Shown: positions 16,141-24,298 of the stretch, one piece after another | How positions within the stretch are numbered: the first letter of the stretch is position 1 | How the letters are laid out: every line of letters starts with the position of its first letter | Assembly: GCF_005153485.1 (NCBI RefSeq) | Contig: NZ_CP039740.1 | Span: forward strand, 3,165,001 to 3,229,000 | DNA length: 64,000 nt | Origin: Pseudolabrys sp. FHR47 | GTDB taxonomy: Bacteria > Pseudomonadota > Alphaproteobacteria > Rhizobiales > Xanthobacteraceae | Direction: 5' to 3' | Position numbers and translations under genes: made by a program | The notes under the pieces: generated by a model | What the model was told of the DNA's origin: nothing | The model's input: only the letters and a program-made list of their open reading frames with translations | The model's database searches: none

Positions 16141-17184
16141 ATGAACGCACAGATCGCCGCGATATTGGCCATCGATGGCATCGCCTCGGGCGCCATCTAT
16201 GTCCTGATCGCCATCGGTTTCGTCCTGATCTTCGCGGTCACGCGGATCATCTTCGTCCCCTTCGGCGACATCGCCGCCTTCACGGCCCTGACGCTGGCGA
16301 GCCTCGAGAACAAGCATCTGCCCGGCACCGTCGGCATGGTCGCCTTCCTCGCGGTCCTGGCGACGTTGATGGAAATCTTCAGCCTTTGGCGGTCCGGCGC
16401 GACCGGCAAGATCCCACGCGCCCTCCTTTTCTATCTCGTTCTGCCGCTCATCCCCGCGGCGGTCATCTGGCTCACCGCCGGCACGCTGCTGCCGACGCCG
16501 CTGCGCCTCTTCCTGACGGTCGCCGTCATCCTGCCGATCGCGCCGCTGCTCAATCGCATCGTCTATCAGCCGATCGCGGACGCCACCGTGCTCCTGCTGC
16601 TGGTCGTGTCGGTCGCACTGCACTTCGCCATGAGCGGCCTCGGCCTCCTGTTCTTCGGCCCGGAAGGCGTGCGCACGCAGAGCCTGGTCGACTTCACGAC
16701 TATCATCGCCGGCACGCCGGTATCCGGCCAGGCCATGCTGATCCTGGGCTCGGCAATCTTCTTCAGCTTCCTGCTCTACCTGTTCTTCAACTTCACGCTT
16801 TACGGCAAGGCGCTGCATGCCACGGCGATCAACCGCACCGGCGCGCGACTAATGGGTATCCGCCCGCAGCAGGCCTGCACTATCGCCTTCCTGCTCAGCT
16901 CCGTGCTCGCCGCCGTGTCCGGCATCCTGATCGCGCCCGTGAACACCATCTTCTACGACTCAGGATTCCTGATCGGCCTCAAGTCGTTCGTCGGCGCCAT
17001 CATCGGCGGCATGGTGAGCTTCCCGGTCACCGCCGTCGGCTCGATGTTCGTCGGCATTCTCGAGGGCTTCGCCGCGTTCCTGTCGAGCCCGTTCAAGGAC
17101 GTGATCGTGTTCTCGATCCTGATCCCCGTCCTGTTGTGGCGGTCCTATACGCTGGTTCACGCCGAGGAAGAGGACGAGGAATGA
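16141..17184 (+). CDS. LivH-type ABC transporter permease
   Basis: This hydrophobic 347-residue inner-membrane protein has the LivH pattern: 'ILAIDGIASGAIYVLIAIGFVLIFAVTRIIFVPFGDIAAF' at the N-terminus, several further membrane segments, and the conserved 'ATAINRTGARLMGIRPQQA' loop that contacts the ATPase, then 'GFLIGLKSFVGAIIGGMVSFP'. A stretch of about 60 residues (roughly 80-140) is less conserved. It overlaps the next gene by four bases (ATGA). Confidence 0.88.
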   Translation: MNAQIAAILAIDGIASGAIYVLIAIGFVLIFAVTRIIFVPFGDIAAFTALTLASLENKHLPGTVGMVAFLAVLATLMEIFSLWRSGATGKIPRALLFYLVLPLIPAAVIWLTAGTLLPTPLRLFLTVAVILPIAPLLNRIVYQPIADATVLLLLVVSVALHFAMSGLGLLFFGPEGVRTQSLVDFTTIIAGTPVSGQAMLILGSAIFFSFLLYLFFNFTLYGKALHATAINRTGARLMGIRPQQACTIAFLLSSVLAAVSGILIAPVNTIFYDSGFLIGLKSFVGAIIGGMVSFPVTAVGSMFVGILEGFAAFLSSPFKDVIVFSILIPVLLWRSYTLVHAEEEDEE

Positions 17185-18950
17185 GCCGGCAGATCACCAT
17201 CGCCGTCGGCGTTCTCGCCTTCGTCGCACTGCTCGGGGCGCCGCTTTATCTCGCGCCGTTCTCGATCACGCTGCTCAATTATATCGGCGTCTATTCGCTG
17301 ATTGCGCTCGGCCTCGTGCTGCTCACCGGCAATGCCGGCATGGTTTCGTTCGGCCAGGCCTCGTTCATGGGCATCGCCGCCTATGCGACGGGCTGGGCAT
17401 CGGCGGTGATGGGCTATTCGCCGTGGCTCGGCCTCATCCTCGCGCTGGTGCTGACTGGGTTGATCGCCGCCATTCTCGGCGCCGTGACCCTGCGCCTCGG
17501 CGGCCACTTCCTGTCGCTGAGCACGATCGCCTGGGGCCTGGCGCTGTATTTCAGTTTCGGCAATATCCCCGGCCTCGGCGCCTATGACGGCATCCCGTCG
17601 CTGCCGCCTATCTCAATCGCCGGCGTTGCGCTCACCGACAGCGGACAGATCTTCTACCTGATCTGGGGTGCGCTGCTGCTGTCCATGCTCGGCATTCACA
17701 ACCTCCTGGATTCGCGTGTCGGCCGCGCGCTGCGGGCGCTGCGCGGCGGCAATGCGCTGGTGGAATCGCTCGGCGTCAATGCTCTGCAGATCCGGCTCAT
17801 CACCTTCGTCATCGCTGCGCTCTGCGCCGCTTTGTCCGGCTGGCTCTACGCCCATATGAGCCGCTTCGTCAGCCCGACGCCCTTCGACGTCACCATGAGC
17901 ATCATCTTCCTGATGATGGCGATGATCGGCGGCTCCGGCTATCTGCTCGGCGCCGTGGTCGGCGCGGCGATCATCATCCTGCTCAAGAACGGCATCCAGG
18001 ACGTGCTGCCGAAAATAGCGCCGGGCTCCTCCGGCCAGCTCGAGGTCGTGGTCTTCGCCTCGCTGTTCATCCTGTTCCTGCAGCGTGCCCGCAACGGCAT
18101 CGTACCCTTCATCGCGCAGTGGATTCCCGAGCCGCATCGCGAACGCCCGCCGCAGGCCGAAGCCCTGCCGCGCCAGCAACAGCCGGCCAAGGACACGGCC
18201 CTGATGCAGGTCGACGCGGTGACGCGCCGCTTCGGCGGCCTGATCGCGGTCAACGACGTCAGCTTTGACGTTCGTGCCGGCGAAATCCTGGCGCTCATCG
18301 GTCCGAACGGCGCCGGCAAGACCACGATGTTCAACCTGATCACCGGCGCGCTGCAGCCCAGCGCCGGGCGCATCACCTTCGCCGGCAAGGACATCACCGG
18401 TGCCAACGCCTCGAAGATCGCCGCCGCCGGCATCGCCCGCACCTTCCAGCACGTCAAGCTGCGGCCGAAGATGACGCTGATCGACAACGTGCTGCTCGGC
18501 GCCTATGGCCGCACCAAAGCGGGCTTCATCAAAAGCGCGCTGCGTCTCGATCGCGCCGAGGAGGCCCGCGCGCGCCACGAGGCCATGAAACAACTCGATC
18601 GCGTCGGCCTCGGCGACCGGCCCTACGAACTCGCCGGCAATTTGCCGCTCGGCAATCAGCGCGTTCTCGAGATCGCCCGCGCGCTCGCGGCCGACCCGGT
18701 GTTGCTGGTGCTGGACGAACCGGCCGCCGGCCTGCGCCGCCAGGAAAAGCTGGCGCTCGCCGAACTGCTGCGCACCTTGCGCGCCGAGGGCCTCACCATC
18801 CTGCTGGTCGAGCACGACATGGAATTCGTCATGGGTCTTGTGGACCGCATCGTCGTCATGGAATTCGGCTGCAAGCTGTGCGAGGGCGATCCGGCCGCGG
18901 TGCGCGCCGATACCCGCGTGCAGGAAGCTTATCTCGGAGGCGTCGCCTGA
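17181..18950 (+). CDS. LivM-LivG fusion: ABC permease fused to ATP-binding protein
   Basis: One chain of about 589 residues combines a LivM permease (residues about 1-310: 'LLTGNAGMVSFGQASFMGIAAY', 'ALRGGNALVESLGVNALQIRL') with a LivG ATPase (about 335-589). The ATPase has Walker A 'GPNGAGKTTMFNL', the signature 'LPLGNQRVLEIARAL' and Walker B 'VLLVLDEPAAGL', and ends with 'HDMEFVMGLVDRIVVMEFG'. The linker is proline- and glutamine-rich. The start at 17181 overlaps the LivH stop, and the stop overlaps the LivF start (TGATG). An in-frame opening upstream of 17181 lies inside LivH and is not used. Confidence 0.9.
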   Translation: MSRQITIAVGVLAFVALLGAPLYLAPFSITLLNYIGVYSLIALGLVLLTGNAGMVSFGQASFMGIAAYATGWASAVMGYSPWLGLILALVLTGLIAAILGAVTLRLGGHFLSLSTIAWGLALYFSFGNIPGLGAYDGIPSLPPISIAGVALTDSGQIFYLIWGALLLSMLGIHNLLDSRVGRALRALRGGNALVESLGVNALQIRLITFVIAALCAALSGWLYAHMSRFVSPTPFDVTMSIIFLMMAMIGGSGYLLGAVVGAAIIILLKNGIQDVLPKIAPGSSGQLEVVVFASLFILFLQRARNGIVPFIAQWIPEPHRERPPQAEALPRQQQPAKDTALMQVDAVTRRFGGLIAVNDVSFDVRAGEILALIGPNGAGKTTMFNLITGALQPSAGRITFAGKDITGANASKIAAAGIARTFQHVKLRPKMTLIDNVLLGAYGRTKAGFIKSALRLDRAEEARARHEAMKQLDRVGLGDRPYELAGNLPLGNQRVLEIARALAADPVLLVLDEPAAGLRRQEKLALAELLRTLRAEGLTILLVEHDMEFVMGLVDRIVVMEFGCKLCEGDPAAVRADTRVQEAYLGGVA

Positions 18951-19672
18951 TGGCCCTGCTCTCCATCCAGAATGTCAGCGTCAGCTACGGCAAGGCCGAG
19001 GCCGTGCGCAATGTCTCGCTCGAAGTCGATCGCGGCCAGATCGTTACCGTGATCGGCCCGAACGGCGCCGGCAAGACCAGCCTTCTGACCAGCGCCATCG
19101 GCATGATTCCGGCGGCCGGCCGCGTCGTCTTCGACGGCATCGACATCACGTCGTTGCCGACCGAAGACCGCATCGAGATGGGCTTCTGTCTGGTGCCGGA
19201 GCGGCGCGAACTGTTCGCCGACATGTCGGTCTATGACAACCTGCTGCTCGGCGCCTATACGCGCCGCGACGGCTCAGTGGCGATCAAGGCTTCGATGGAG
19301 GAAGTCTACGGGCGCTTCCCGCGCCTTCGCGAACGCCATGCGCAAAAAGCCGGCACCTTGTCCGGCGGCGAGCGGCAGATGCTGGCGCTCGGCCGCGCGC
19401 TGATGGCCAAGCCTAAACTCCTGATGCTGGACGAGCCGAGCCTCGGTCTCGCGCCGCTCATCACCAAGGAGATCTTCCGCATCATCGCCTCGCTGCAGGA
19501 CACCGGCGTATCGATCCTGCTGGTCGAGCAGAATGCACGCGCCGCACTCGAGACCGCGAGCTTCGGCTATGTGATGGAGACCGGCGAGATCGTGAATTCC
19601 GGTTCGTCCGCCACCCTGATCGACGATCCGCGCCTGATCGCGACCTATCTCGGCGGCCAGGCCAATCACTGA
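18950..19672 (+). CDS. LivF-type ABC transporter ATP-binding protein
   Basis: This second ATPase of the importer, about 240 residues, has 'VTVIGPNGAGKTSLL' (Walker A), 'LSGGERQMLALGRALM' (signature) and 'LLMLDEPSLGLAP' (Walker B), followed by 'SILLVEQNARAALE'. It pairs with the LivG half of the preceding fusion. Its ATG shares one base with the upstream stop. The operon ends here, 17 bases from the convergent dehydrogenase gene, and no clear terminator hairpin is visible. Confidence 0.92.
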   Translation: MALLSIQNVSVSYGKAEAVRNVSLEVDRGQIVTVIGPNGAGKTSLLTSAIGMIPAAGRVVFDGIDITSLPTEDRIEMGFCLVPERRELFADMSVYDNLLLGAYTRRDGSVAIKASMEEVYGRFPRLRERHAQKAGTLSGGERQMLALGRALMAKPKLLMLDEPSLGLAPLITKEIFRIIASLQDTGVSILLVEQNARAALETASFGYVMETGEIVNSGSSATLIDDPRLIATYLGGQANH

Positions 19673-19689
19673 TCGAACAGGGTTAGTCC

Positions 19690-20676
19690 CTACCGCCTGA
19701 CGACCGGCGGCTTGGCCAGCCCCATCTGGTCGAGCGCCTTGAGGAAAGCCGACAGCCGCTCACGGCGATAGGCCGGCACGTCCATCTTGGTGAAATCGTA
19801 GAAGCCCTTGCCGTCGCGCAGGCCGTTGCGCCCCGCAGCCATGTTGTCCTTGACGATCTGCGGCGCCTCGAAGCGATCACTCTTCATCGCGTCGGTCATG
19901 TAGCGGCTGGCATAGAACAGAATGTCGCCGCCGCCCCAGTCGATGAATTCGAGCAGGCCGAGAATGGCGAAGCGGAAGCCGAAGCCGTATTTCACCGCCT
20001 TGTCGATATCCTCGGCGGAGGCGACGCCCTCTTCCACCAGCCGCGCCGCCTCGTTCATCGCCAGCGCCTGGATGCGCGGCACGATGTAGCCGGGCGAGGC
20101 CTTGCACTCCACCGGCACCTTGCCAATCGATTCCAGCACTGCCTTGAACTCTGCCATCACACCGCGATCGGTGTCGTCGGTGGCGCTCAGTTCGATCAGC
20201 GGCACGATAAAAGCCGGGTTGAGCCAGTGCGCGTTGAGGAAGTGGCTCGGCCGCCGGCTGTAGCCCGACAATTCGGTCGAGAGAAATGTCGAGGTTGTCG
20301 AGGCGATGATGGCGTCCTTCGCCGCAACACGGTCGATCACGGAGAAAGCCTCGCTCTTGGCTTCCACCGTCTCCGGCACCGCCTCGAAAATGATGCGCAC
20401 GCCGTCGAGGCCGGCGCCGATTTCGTCAAAGCCGTAATACGACACGCGCGCCATGATCGGATCGATATCGGCCGCGTCGAAGCCGCCGATATCGGCGACC
20501 GATTTGAGCGAGCCGCGGATTTCCCTGTCGCAATCGGCGAACAGGCGCTTCTGTCCGTCCTTGTCGCGCGGCTTGCCGTCGATCAGCCGAACGTCGTGCC
20601 CGGCATAAGCGAAGGCATGGGCGATGCCGCGACCCATGCGGCCGGCGCCAACGCAGGCGATCACCGGCGCGCTCAT
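19690..20676 (-). CDS. 3-Hydroxyacyl-CoA dehydrogenase family protein
   Basis: This 328-residue NAD-dependent dehydrogenase has the Rossmann motif 'VGAGRMGRGIAHAFAYAG', 'IIASTTSTFLSTEL', the catalytic 'HWLNPAFIVPLIE' (His-x2-Asn-Pro), and a C-terminal '3HCDH' domain with 'YGFGFRFAILGLLEFIDWGG'. It resembles the short lambda-crystallin / hydroxybutyryl-CoA type rather than a FadB fusion. Its start codon overlaps the upstream stop by one base (TGATG), so it is translated with the octopine-dehydrogenase-like gene. In the pathway it could oxidise a beta-hydroxy acid or CoA ester. Confidence 0.86.
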   Translation of the reverse strand: MSAPVIACVGAGRMGRGIAHAFAYAGHDVRLIDGKPRDKDGQKRLFADCDREIRGSLKSVADIGGFDAADIDPIMARVSYYGFDEIGAGLDGVRIIFEAVPETVEAKSEAFSVIDRVAAKDAIIASTTSTFLSTELSGYSRRPSHFLNAHWLNPAFIVPLIELSATDDTDRGVMAEFKAVLESIGKVPVECKASPGYIVPRIQALAMNEAARLVEEGVASAEDIDKAVKYGFGFRFAILGLLEFIDWGGGDILFYASRYMTDAMKSDRFEAPQIVKDNMAAGRNGLRDGKGFYDFTKMDVPAYRRERLSAFLKALDQMGLAKPPVVRR

Positions 20677-21755
20677 CAGATGCCCTTCCCCAGCATGGCC
20701 GACAGGCTCTCGCGGCTTTCGCCGGCAAGGCCGAGGTTTTCCATGGTGCGGCCGGTCTTGCGGAAGTCATTGCCGCTCGCCGCGCCGGCGATGGCGAGAA
20801 GCCCGGCCGCGACCGGCGTCGGCACGCCCGCCCATTCGCCGAGCGAGACGATCAAGGCGAGACCCATGCCGACATCTTCCTGCAAATAGCGATGCGTCTT
20901 GAGGTCGAGATGCTCGTGCCAGTCACCGGAGTCGACCAGCTTGTCATGCGCGAGCTGGCCATACATCCAGTTCGACGTCTTGTAATGATCGGCCAGCGGG
21001 AAATGCGGTGCCTTGTAGCCGAGCGCCTCGCGCAGCGCGATGCGTTCGGCGTCGAGCGCGTCGTGCACGCGCCGCACCGACGGCTGCGTGCCTTCCTTAT
21101 GAATGTCCCAGCGGTCGAAATGTTCGATCGGCGCCGCACTCATGATGATCAGCGGCGGATGAATGATCGGCCCGGCATTCATCAGCGCGCCGGACAGCGC
21201 GTCCTCCACCGGCTCGATGGCGCCGGGAAATGCCGCCGAAATCACCTTGAGCGCCTTGTCGGTGAGACGCGCCGGAAAAACGCCGGTCGGCAGGCGCGTC
21301 GCGCGCGTCGTGATGGCGACTTCATTGGGCCCGCGCTTGCGTGTCAGCCATGGCAGCGTGCCGGTCTCGGCGATGGCGACGTCGGCCTTGCAGCCCTTGG
21401 CGCGCAGCACCTTCATCATCAGGTATGAGCCGAAGGTGCCGGGCGGCAGATAGATCACCTGCCCGTCGGTCAGATGCGGTGCCAGCGCCGCCGCCAGATC
21501 CTCCTGCGCAAAGGCCGGCACCGGGGCGACGATCAACTCGGCGCCGCGCACCGCTTCGCCAAGGTCCGCGGTCGGCTTGGCGATCTTGACGTCGCGCACG
21601 CCCTTGAAGTCGCGCACCGTGATCGTGCCGCTTTCCAGCACGGGCGCCAGCGCCGCCGCATCGCGCCGCCAGAAGCGGACCTCGTGCCCTGCTTCCGACA
21701 TGTCGACGGCCGCTGCGTAAGAGCCGTTGCCGCCACCCAGAACCGCGATTTTCAT
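20676..21755 (-). CDS. NAD/NADP octopine/nopaline dehydrogenase-family protein
   Basis: This protein of about 359 residues has an N-terminal nucleotide-binding motif 'IAVLGGGNGSYAAAVDM' and the C-terminal opine dehydrogenase domain ('HKEGTQPSVRRVHDALDAER', 'KTHRYLQEDVGMGLALIV', 'GRTMENLGL'). Family members interconvert 2-oxoacids plus amino acids with N-(carboxyalkyl) amino acids, and many uncharacterised homologues act on other 2-hydroxy acids. ATG 21755 is preferred because AGGTGAGG lies just upstream; a GTG nine bases earlier overlaps that ribosome-binding site. Its promoter carries operator copy 5. The substrate is unknown. Confidence 0.8.
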   Translation of the reverse strand: MKIAVLGGGNGSYAAAVDMSEAGHEVRFWRRDAAALAPVLESGTITVRDFKGVRDVKIAKPTADLGEAVRGAELIVAPVPAFAQEDLAAALAPHLTDGQVIYLPPGTFGSYLMMKVLRAKGCKADVAIAETGTLPWLTRKRGPNEVAITTRATRLPTGVFPARLTDKALKVISAAFPGAIEPVEDALSGALMNAGPIIHPPLIIMSAAPIEHFDRWDIHKEGTQPSVRRVHDALDAERIALREALGYKAPHFPLADHYKTSNWMYGQLAHDKLVDSGDWHEHLDLKTHRYLQEDVGMGLALIVSLGEWAGVPTPVAAGLLAIAGAASGNDFRKTGRTMENLGLAGESRESLSAMLGKGI

Positions 21756-21803
21756 GAGCCTCACCTGACCGAACCCGTGTCCGAAACAATGGTACCGGGA
21801 GAT

Positions 21804-21819
21804 ATTTTAACCCTAAAAC
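21804..21819 (-). promoter_or_regulatory. MarR-type operator, copy 5 (opine-dehydrogenase-like / 3-hydroxyacyl-CoA dehydrogenase operon)
   Basis: ATTTTAA-CC-CTAAAAC is the fifth member of the inverted-repeat family and keeps the 2-base spacer. It lies about 50 bases before the 21755 start on the minus strand. TAAAAT within it could serve as -10, but the upstream -35 is poor. Its presence ties these two dehydrogenases to the same regulon. Confidence 0.68.
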
Positions 21820-21975
21820 AATTGCCGGGGGAAGGCTTTCGACGATGAATCCCGCGCCGCTTCCGCCCCAATTGCGTGCCACGCATGGAAATACTCGCAG
21901 CGCGGCACCACGTTCACGTTGTCATGGCGGGCGGCCACGGCCATAGGGTGCCAGTCGCGAGAGGCGAAAGAGGCA

Positions 21976-22332
21976 ATGCGTCAAATCTATCTGGCTTTGG
22001 GAGTGCTTTTCGTCGGCCTCGGCTTCGCCGGCGCTTTCCTGCCCGTGCTGCCGACGACGCCATTCCTTATTCTGGCCGCGGCCTGCTTTGCGCGCTCCTC
22101 GCCACGCCTCGAGGCCTGGCTGCTCGATCATCCCCGCTTCGGCTCGACCTTGCGGGCCTGGCGCGAAAGCGGCGCCATTCCATGGCGCGGCAAGCTCTTG
22201 TCGCTGGCTGGCATCAGCGCCGGCTTCCTCGTCTTCTGGTTCGGCAGCGAGCCGGGCTGGCTCTCGGCAACGGCGGTGGCGGCGCTGATGCTCACTGGAC
22301 TGGCTTACGTCTTCACCCGCCCGACCGCGTGA
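21976..22332 (+). CDS. DUF454 (YbaN-type) small membrane protein
   Basis: This 118-residue protein has the YbaN pattern: a first membrane helix '[38 protein letters not shown]', the loop '[25 protein letters not shown]', and two more hydrophobic segments. The start at 21976 follows GAGAGG and opens directly into the first helix; an upstream in-frame start adds 19 unsupported residues. The function of the family is unknown. It stands alone downstream of the catabolic regulon, and nothing links it to that regulon. Confidence 0.82.
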   Translation: MRQIYLALGVLFVGLGFAGAFLPVLPTTPFLILAAACFARSSPRLEAWLLDHPRFGSTLRAWRESGAIPWRGKLLSLAGISAGFLVFWFGSEPGWLSATAVAALMLTGLAYVFTRPTA

Positions 22333-22478
22333 CGCGGGCGCCTTCATCGGCGTGAGCTGCGCGCGATACTTGTCCTCGACATCGCGCGCGGGCTTTCTAT
22401 TCTCTCCCATCGCGGCGTTTGCCACCGTGCTCGCCAGATCTATCTTGGCGCGGACATGGTTAGAGAAGGAGTGCGACC

Positions 22479-23264
22479 ATGGATCTCGGCCTCGCCGGCA
22501 AGGCGGCGATCGTGACCGGCGCGAGCCGCGGCCTCGGCGCCGCCATCGCCGAAGCCCTGGCGCGCGAGGGCATGCGGCTGTTTCTGATCGCCCGCGACCG
22601 GGCCAAGCTCGACGAGGTCGCCGCCGATCTGACGAAACGTTACGGCGTGAAAGTCGACGTTCATGCCGCCGACCTCGCCTCGCCGGAGACTTTGGCGAAT
22701 GCGGCACAGACCGCGCTGGCGACGCTCGACACCGTCGATGTCCTGGTCAACTGCGCCGGCGCCACCAAGCGCGGCGACTTCTTTGCGCTCACGGCCGACG
22801 ACTGGACGAGCGGCTTCGCCCTGAAATTCTTCGGCGCGGTGCATCTCAGCAAGGCGCTGTGGCCGGCGCTGAAGAAAAGCGGCGGCGCCATCGTCAACAT
22901 CGCCGGCCTCGGCGCGCGCATGCCGGCCGCCGACTTCACCATCGGCGGCTCTGTCAATTCGGCACTGCTGAACTTCACCAAGGCTTTGGCCGAGATCGGC
23001 ATCCGCGATGGCGTGCGCGTCAACGCCATCAATCCCGGCTACTTCATGACCGACCGCCTCAGGACCACCTTGCGCGTCGAGATGGAACGGACCGGCCAAT
23101 CGCAGGACGAGGTGGCGGAAGCCCTGCTCGCAGCGCGCGGCACGACACGCTTTGGCCAGCCGGAGGAAGTCGGCAGCCTGGTCGCTTTCATGGTGTCGGG
23201 TCAGGCGAGCTATCTCAATGGGGCGGCCGTCGAACTCGATGGCGGCGTGCGCCGCGACATCTGA
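22479..23264 (+). CDS. SDR-family oxidoreductase
   Basis: This 261-residue classical short-chain dehydrogenase has 'VTGASRGLGAAIAEAL', 'VNCAGA', and 'INPGYFMTDRL' after the active-site region. The expected Tyr-x3-Lys is not clean: the aligned stretch reads 'FTIGGSVNSALLNFTKAL', so the tyrosine seems replaced while a lysine remains further on, which may alter activity. AAGGAG precedes the start. The substrate is unknown. It is convergent with the LysR gene, seven bases away, and has no operator of the MarR family. Confidence 0.8.
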   Translation: MDLGLAGKAAIVTGASRGLGAAIAEALAREGMRLFLIARDRAKLDEVAADLTKRYGVKVDVHAADLASPETLANAAQTALATLDTVDVLVNCAGATKRGDFFALTADDWTSGFALKFFGAVHLSKALWPALKKSGGAIVNIAGLGARMPAADFTIGGSVNSALLNFTKALAEIGIRDGVRVNAINPGYFMTDRLRTTLRVEMERTGQSQDEVAEALLAARGTTRFGQPEEVGSLVAFMVSGQASYLNGAAVELDGGVRRDI

Positions 23265-23271
23265 GGGCGCG

Positions 23272-24156
23272 TCAACGCATGCGCTCGACCAGAAAGTCGA
23301 TGAACAGCCGCACCTTCACCGACAAATGCCGCGTCGGCGCGTAGATGGCATAGAGCGTGAGCTGCGGCGATTTGAAATCGTCGAGCGTGGTGATGAGTTT
23401 GTCGCTCTTGAGTTCCTGCTCGGCGAGGAACACCGGCAGCACGGCAATGCCCCTGCCCTTCACCGCGGCATCGCGCAGCACCTCGGCATTGTTGACGCAG
23501 AGCGACCATTTCGGTGCGATCCAGTGATCGGCGCCGTCGGGTCCGGTGAACTTCCATTGATTGCCGGTGGAGAGAAAGCCGTAGGTCAGGCATTCATGCT
23601 GGCGCAGGTCGGCCGGCTGCTTCGGCTTGCCATGCTTTTTGAAATAGCCCGGCGAGGCGCAGACCACGCGCTCGATATCGACGAGCTTGCGCGCGATCAG
23701 CGATGACGGCTCGAGTTCGGCGATACGCAAGGTGACGTCGAGGCCTTCCTGCACCGGATCGACCTGCTCGTCAGTCAACACGAGCTGAATCTGCAGGTCC
23801 GGATAGCGCTCCATGAAATCGGCGATCACGGGCCCGAGCTTGATGGTGCCGAACGACATCGGCGCGTTGACGCGCAAGAGGCCGCGCGGCGTCGATTGCA
23901 GTTGGCTCGCCGCCTGATCGGCGGCGTCGAGATCGGCCAGCACCGCGACGGCACGCTCATAGTAAGTCTGACCGGTCTCGGTCGGTGACGCCTGCCGTGT
24001 GGTGCGGTTGAGGAGCTGGACGCCGAGGTCGCGCTCCAGTTCGCCGACATATTTGCTGATCGCGGAGCGCGACAGCCGCAGCTTGCGCCCCGCCTCGGCG
24101 AAAGACCCCGCTTCGACAACGTTGATGAAGGCCCGGAGACCGGCGAGTTTGTCCAT
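23272..24156 (-). CDS. LysR-family transcriptional regulator
   Basis: This regulator of about 294 residues has an N-terminal winged HTH ('LRAFINVVEAGSFAEAGRKLRLSRSAISKYVGELE') and a C-terminal substrate-binding domain ('DVTLRIAEL', 'CLTYGF'). ATG 24156 gives the standard LysR start 'MDKLAGLRAF'. It is divergent from the glyoxalase-fold dioxygenase and esterase pair, with a 9-bp palindrome in between, which is the classic LysR arrangement and suggests control of that pair and of itself. The inducer is unknown; homologues near such genes often respond to quinones or electrophiles. Confidence 0.9.
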   Translation of the reverse strand: MDKLAGLRAFINVVEAGSFAEAGRKLRLSRSAISKYVGELERDLGVQLLNRTTRQASPTETGQTYYERAVAVLADLDAADQAASQLQSTPRGLLRVNAPMSFGTIKLGPVIADFMERYPDLQIQLVLTDEQVDPVQEGLDVTLRIAELEPSSLIARKLVDIERVVCASPGYFKKHGKPKQPADLRQHECLTYGFLSTGNQWKFTGPDGADHWIAPKWSLCVNNAEVLRDAAVKGRGIAVLPVFLAEQELKSDKLITTLDDFKSPQLTLYAIYAPTRHLSVKVRLFIDFLVERMR

Positions 24157-24192
24157 GGCGGTATGGCGATCCTCGATTGTCGCCAAATCATA

Positions 24193-24222
24193 GACAATCT
24201 GATCACATTTTACCAGATTGTC
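24193..24222. promoter_or_regulatory. Palindromic LysR-type operator between divergent genes
   Basis: GACAATCTG (24193-24201) and its exact reverse complement CAGATTGTC (24214-24222) are separated by 12 AT-rich bases. The palindrome lies 37 bases from the lysR start and about 77 bases before the dioxygenase start, where LysR proteins normally bind. Confidence 0.75.
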
Positions 24223-24298
24223 GTTTAATCAAGGACGGACCACTTTAACCGCACGAATTCAGGCGGGGCCAAGGAGCCCCACAGAAAAGGAGCCCGTC

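Noticed and set aside
14971..16818. Long open frame on the minus strand opposite the binding-protein and LivH genes
   Set aside because: The translation is rich in Arg, Gln, His and Asp with no recognisable domain, while the plus-strand frames give clear signal peptide and transporter motifs. It is a shadow produced by high third-position GC.
24240..24260. ATTTTACCAG near 24208 as a sixth MarR operator
   Set aside because: It lacks the second half-site and is instead the spacer of the LysR palindrome.
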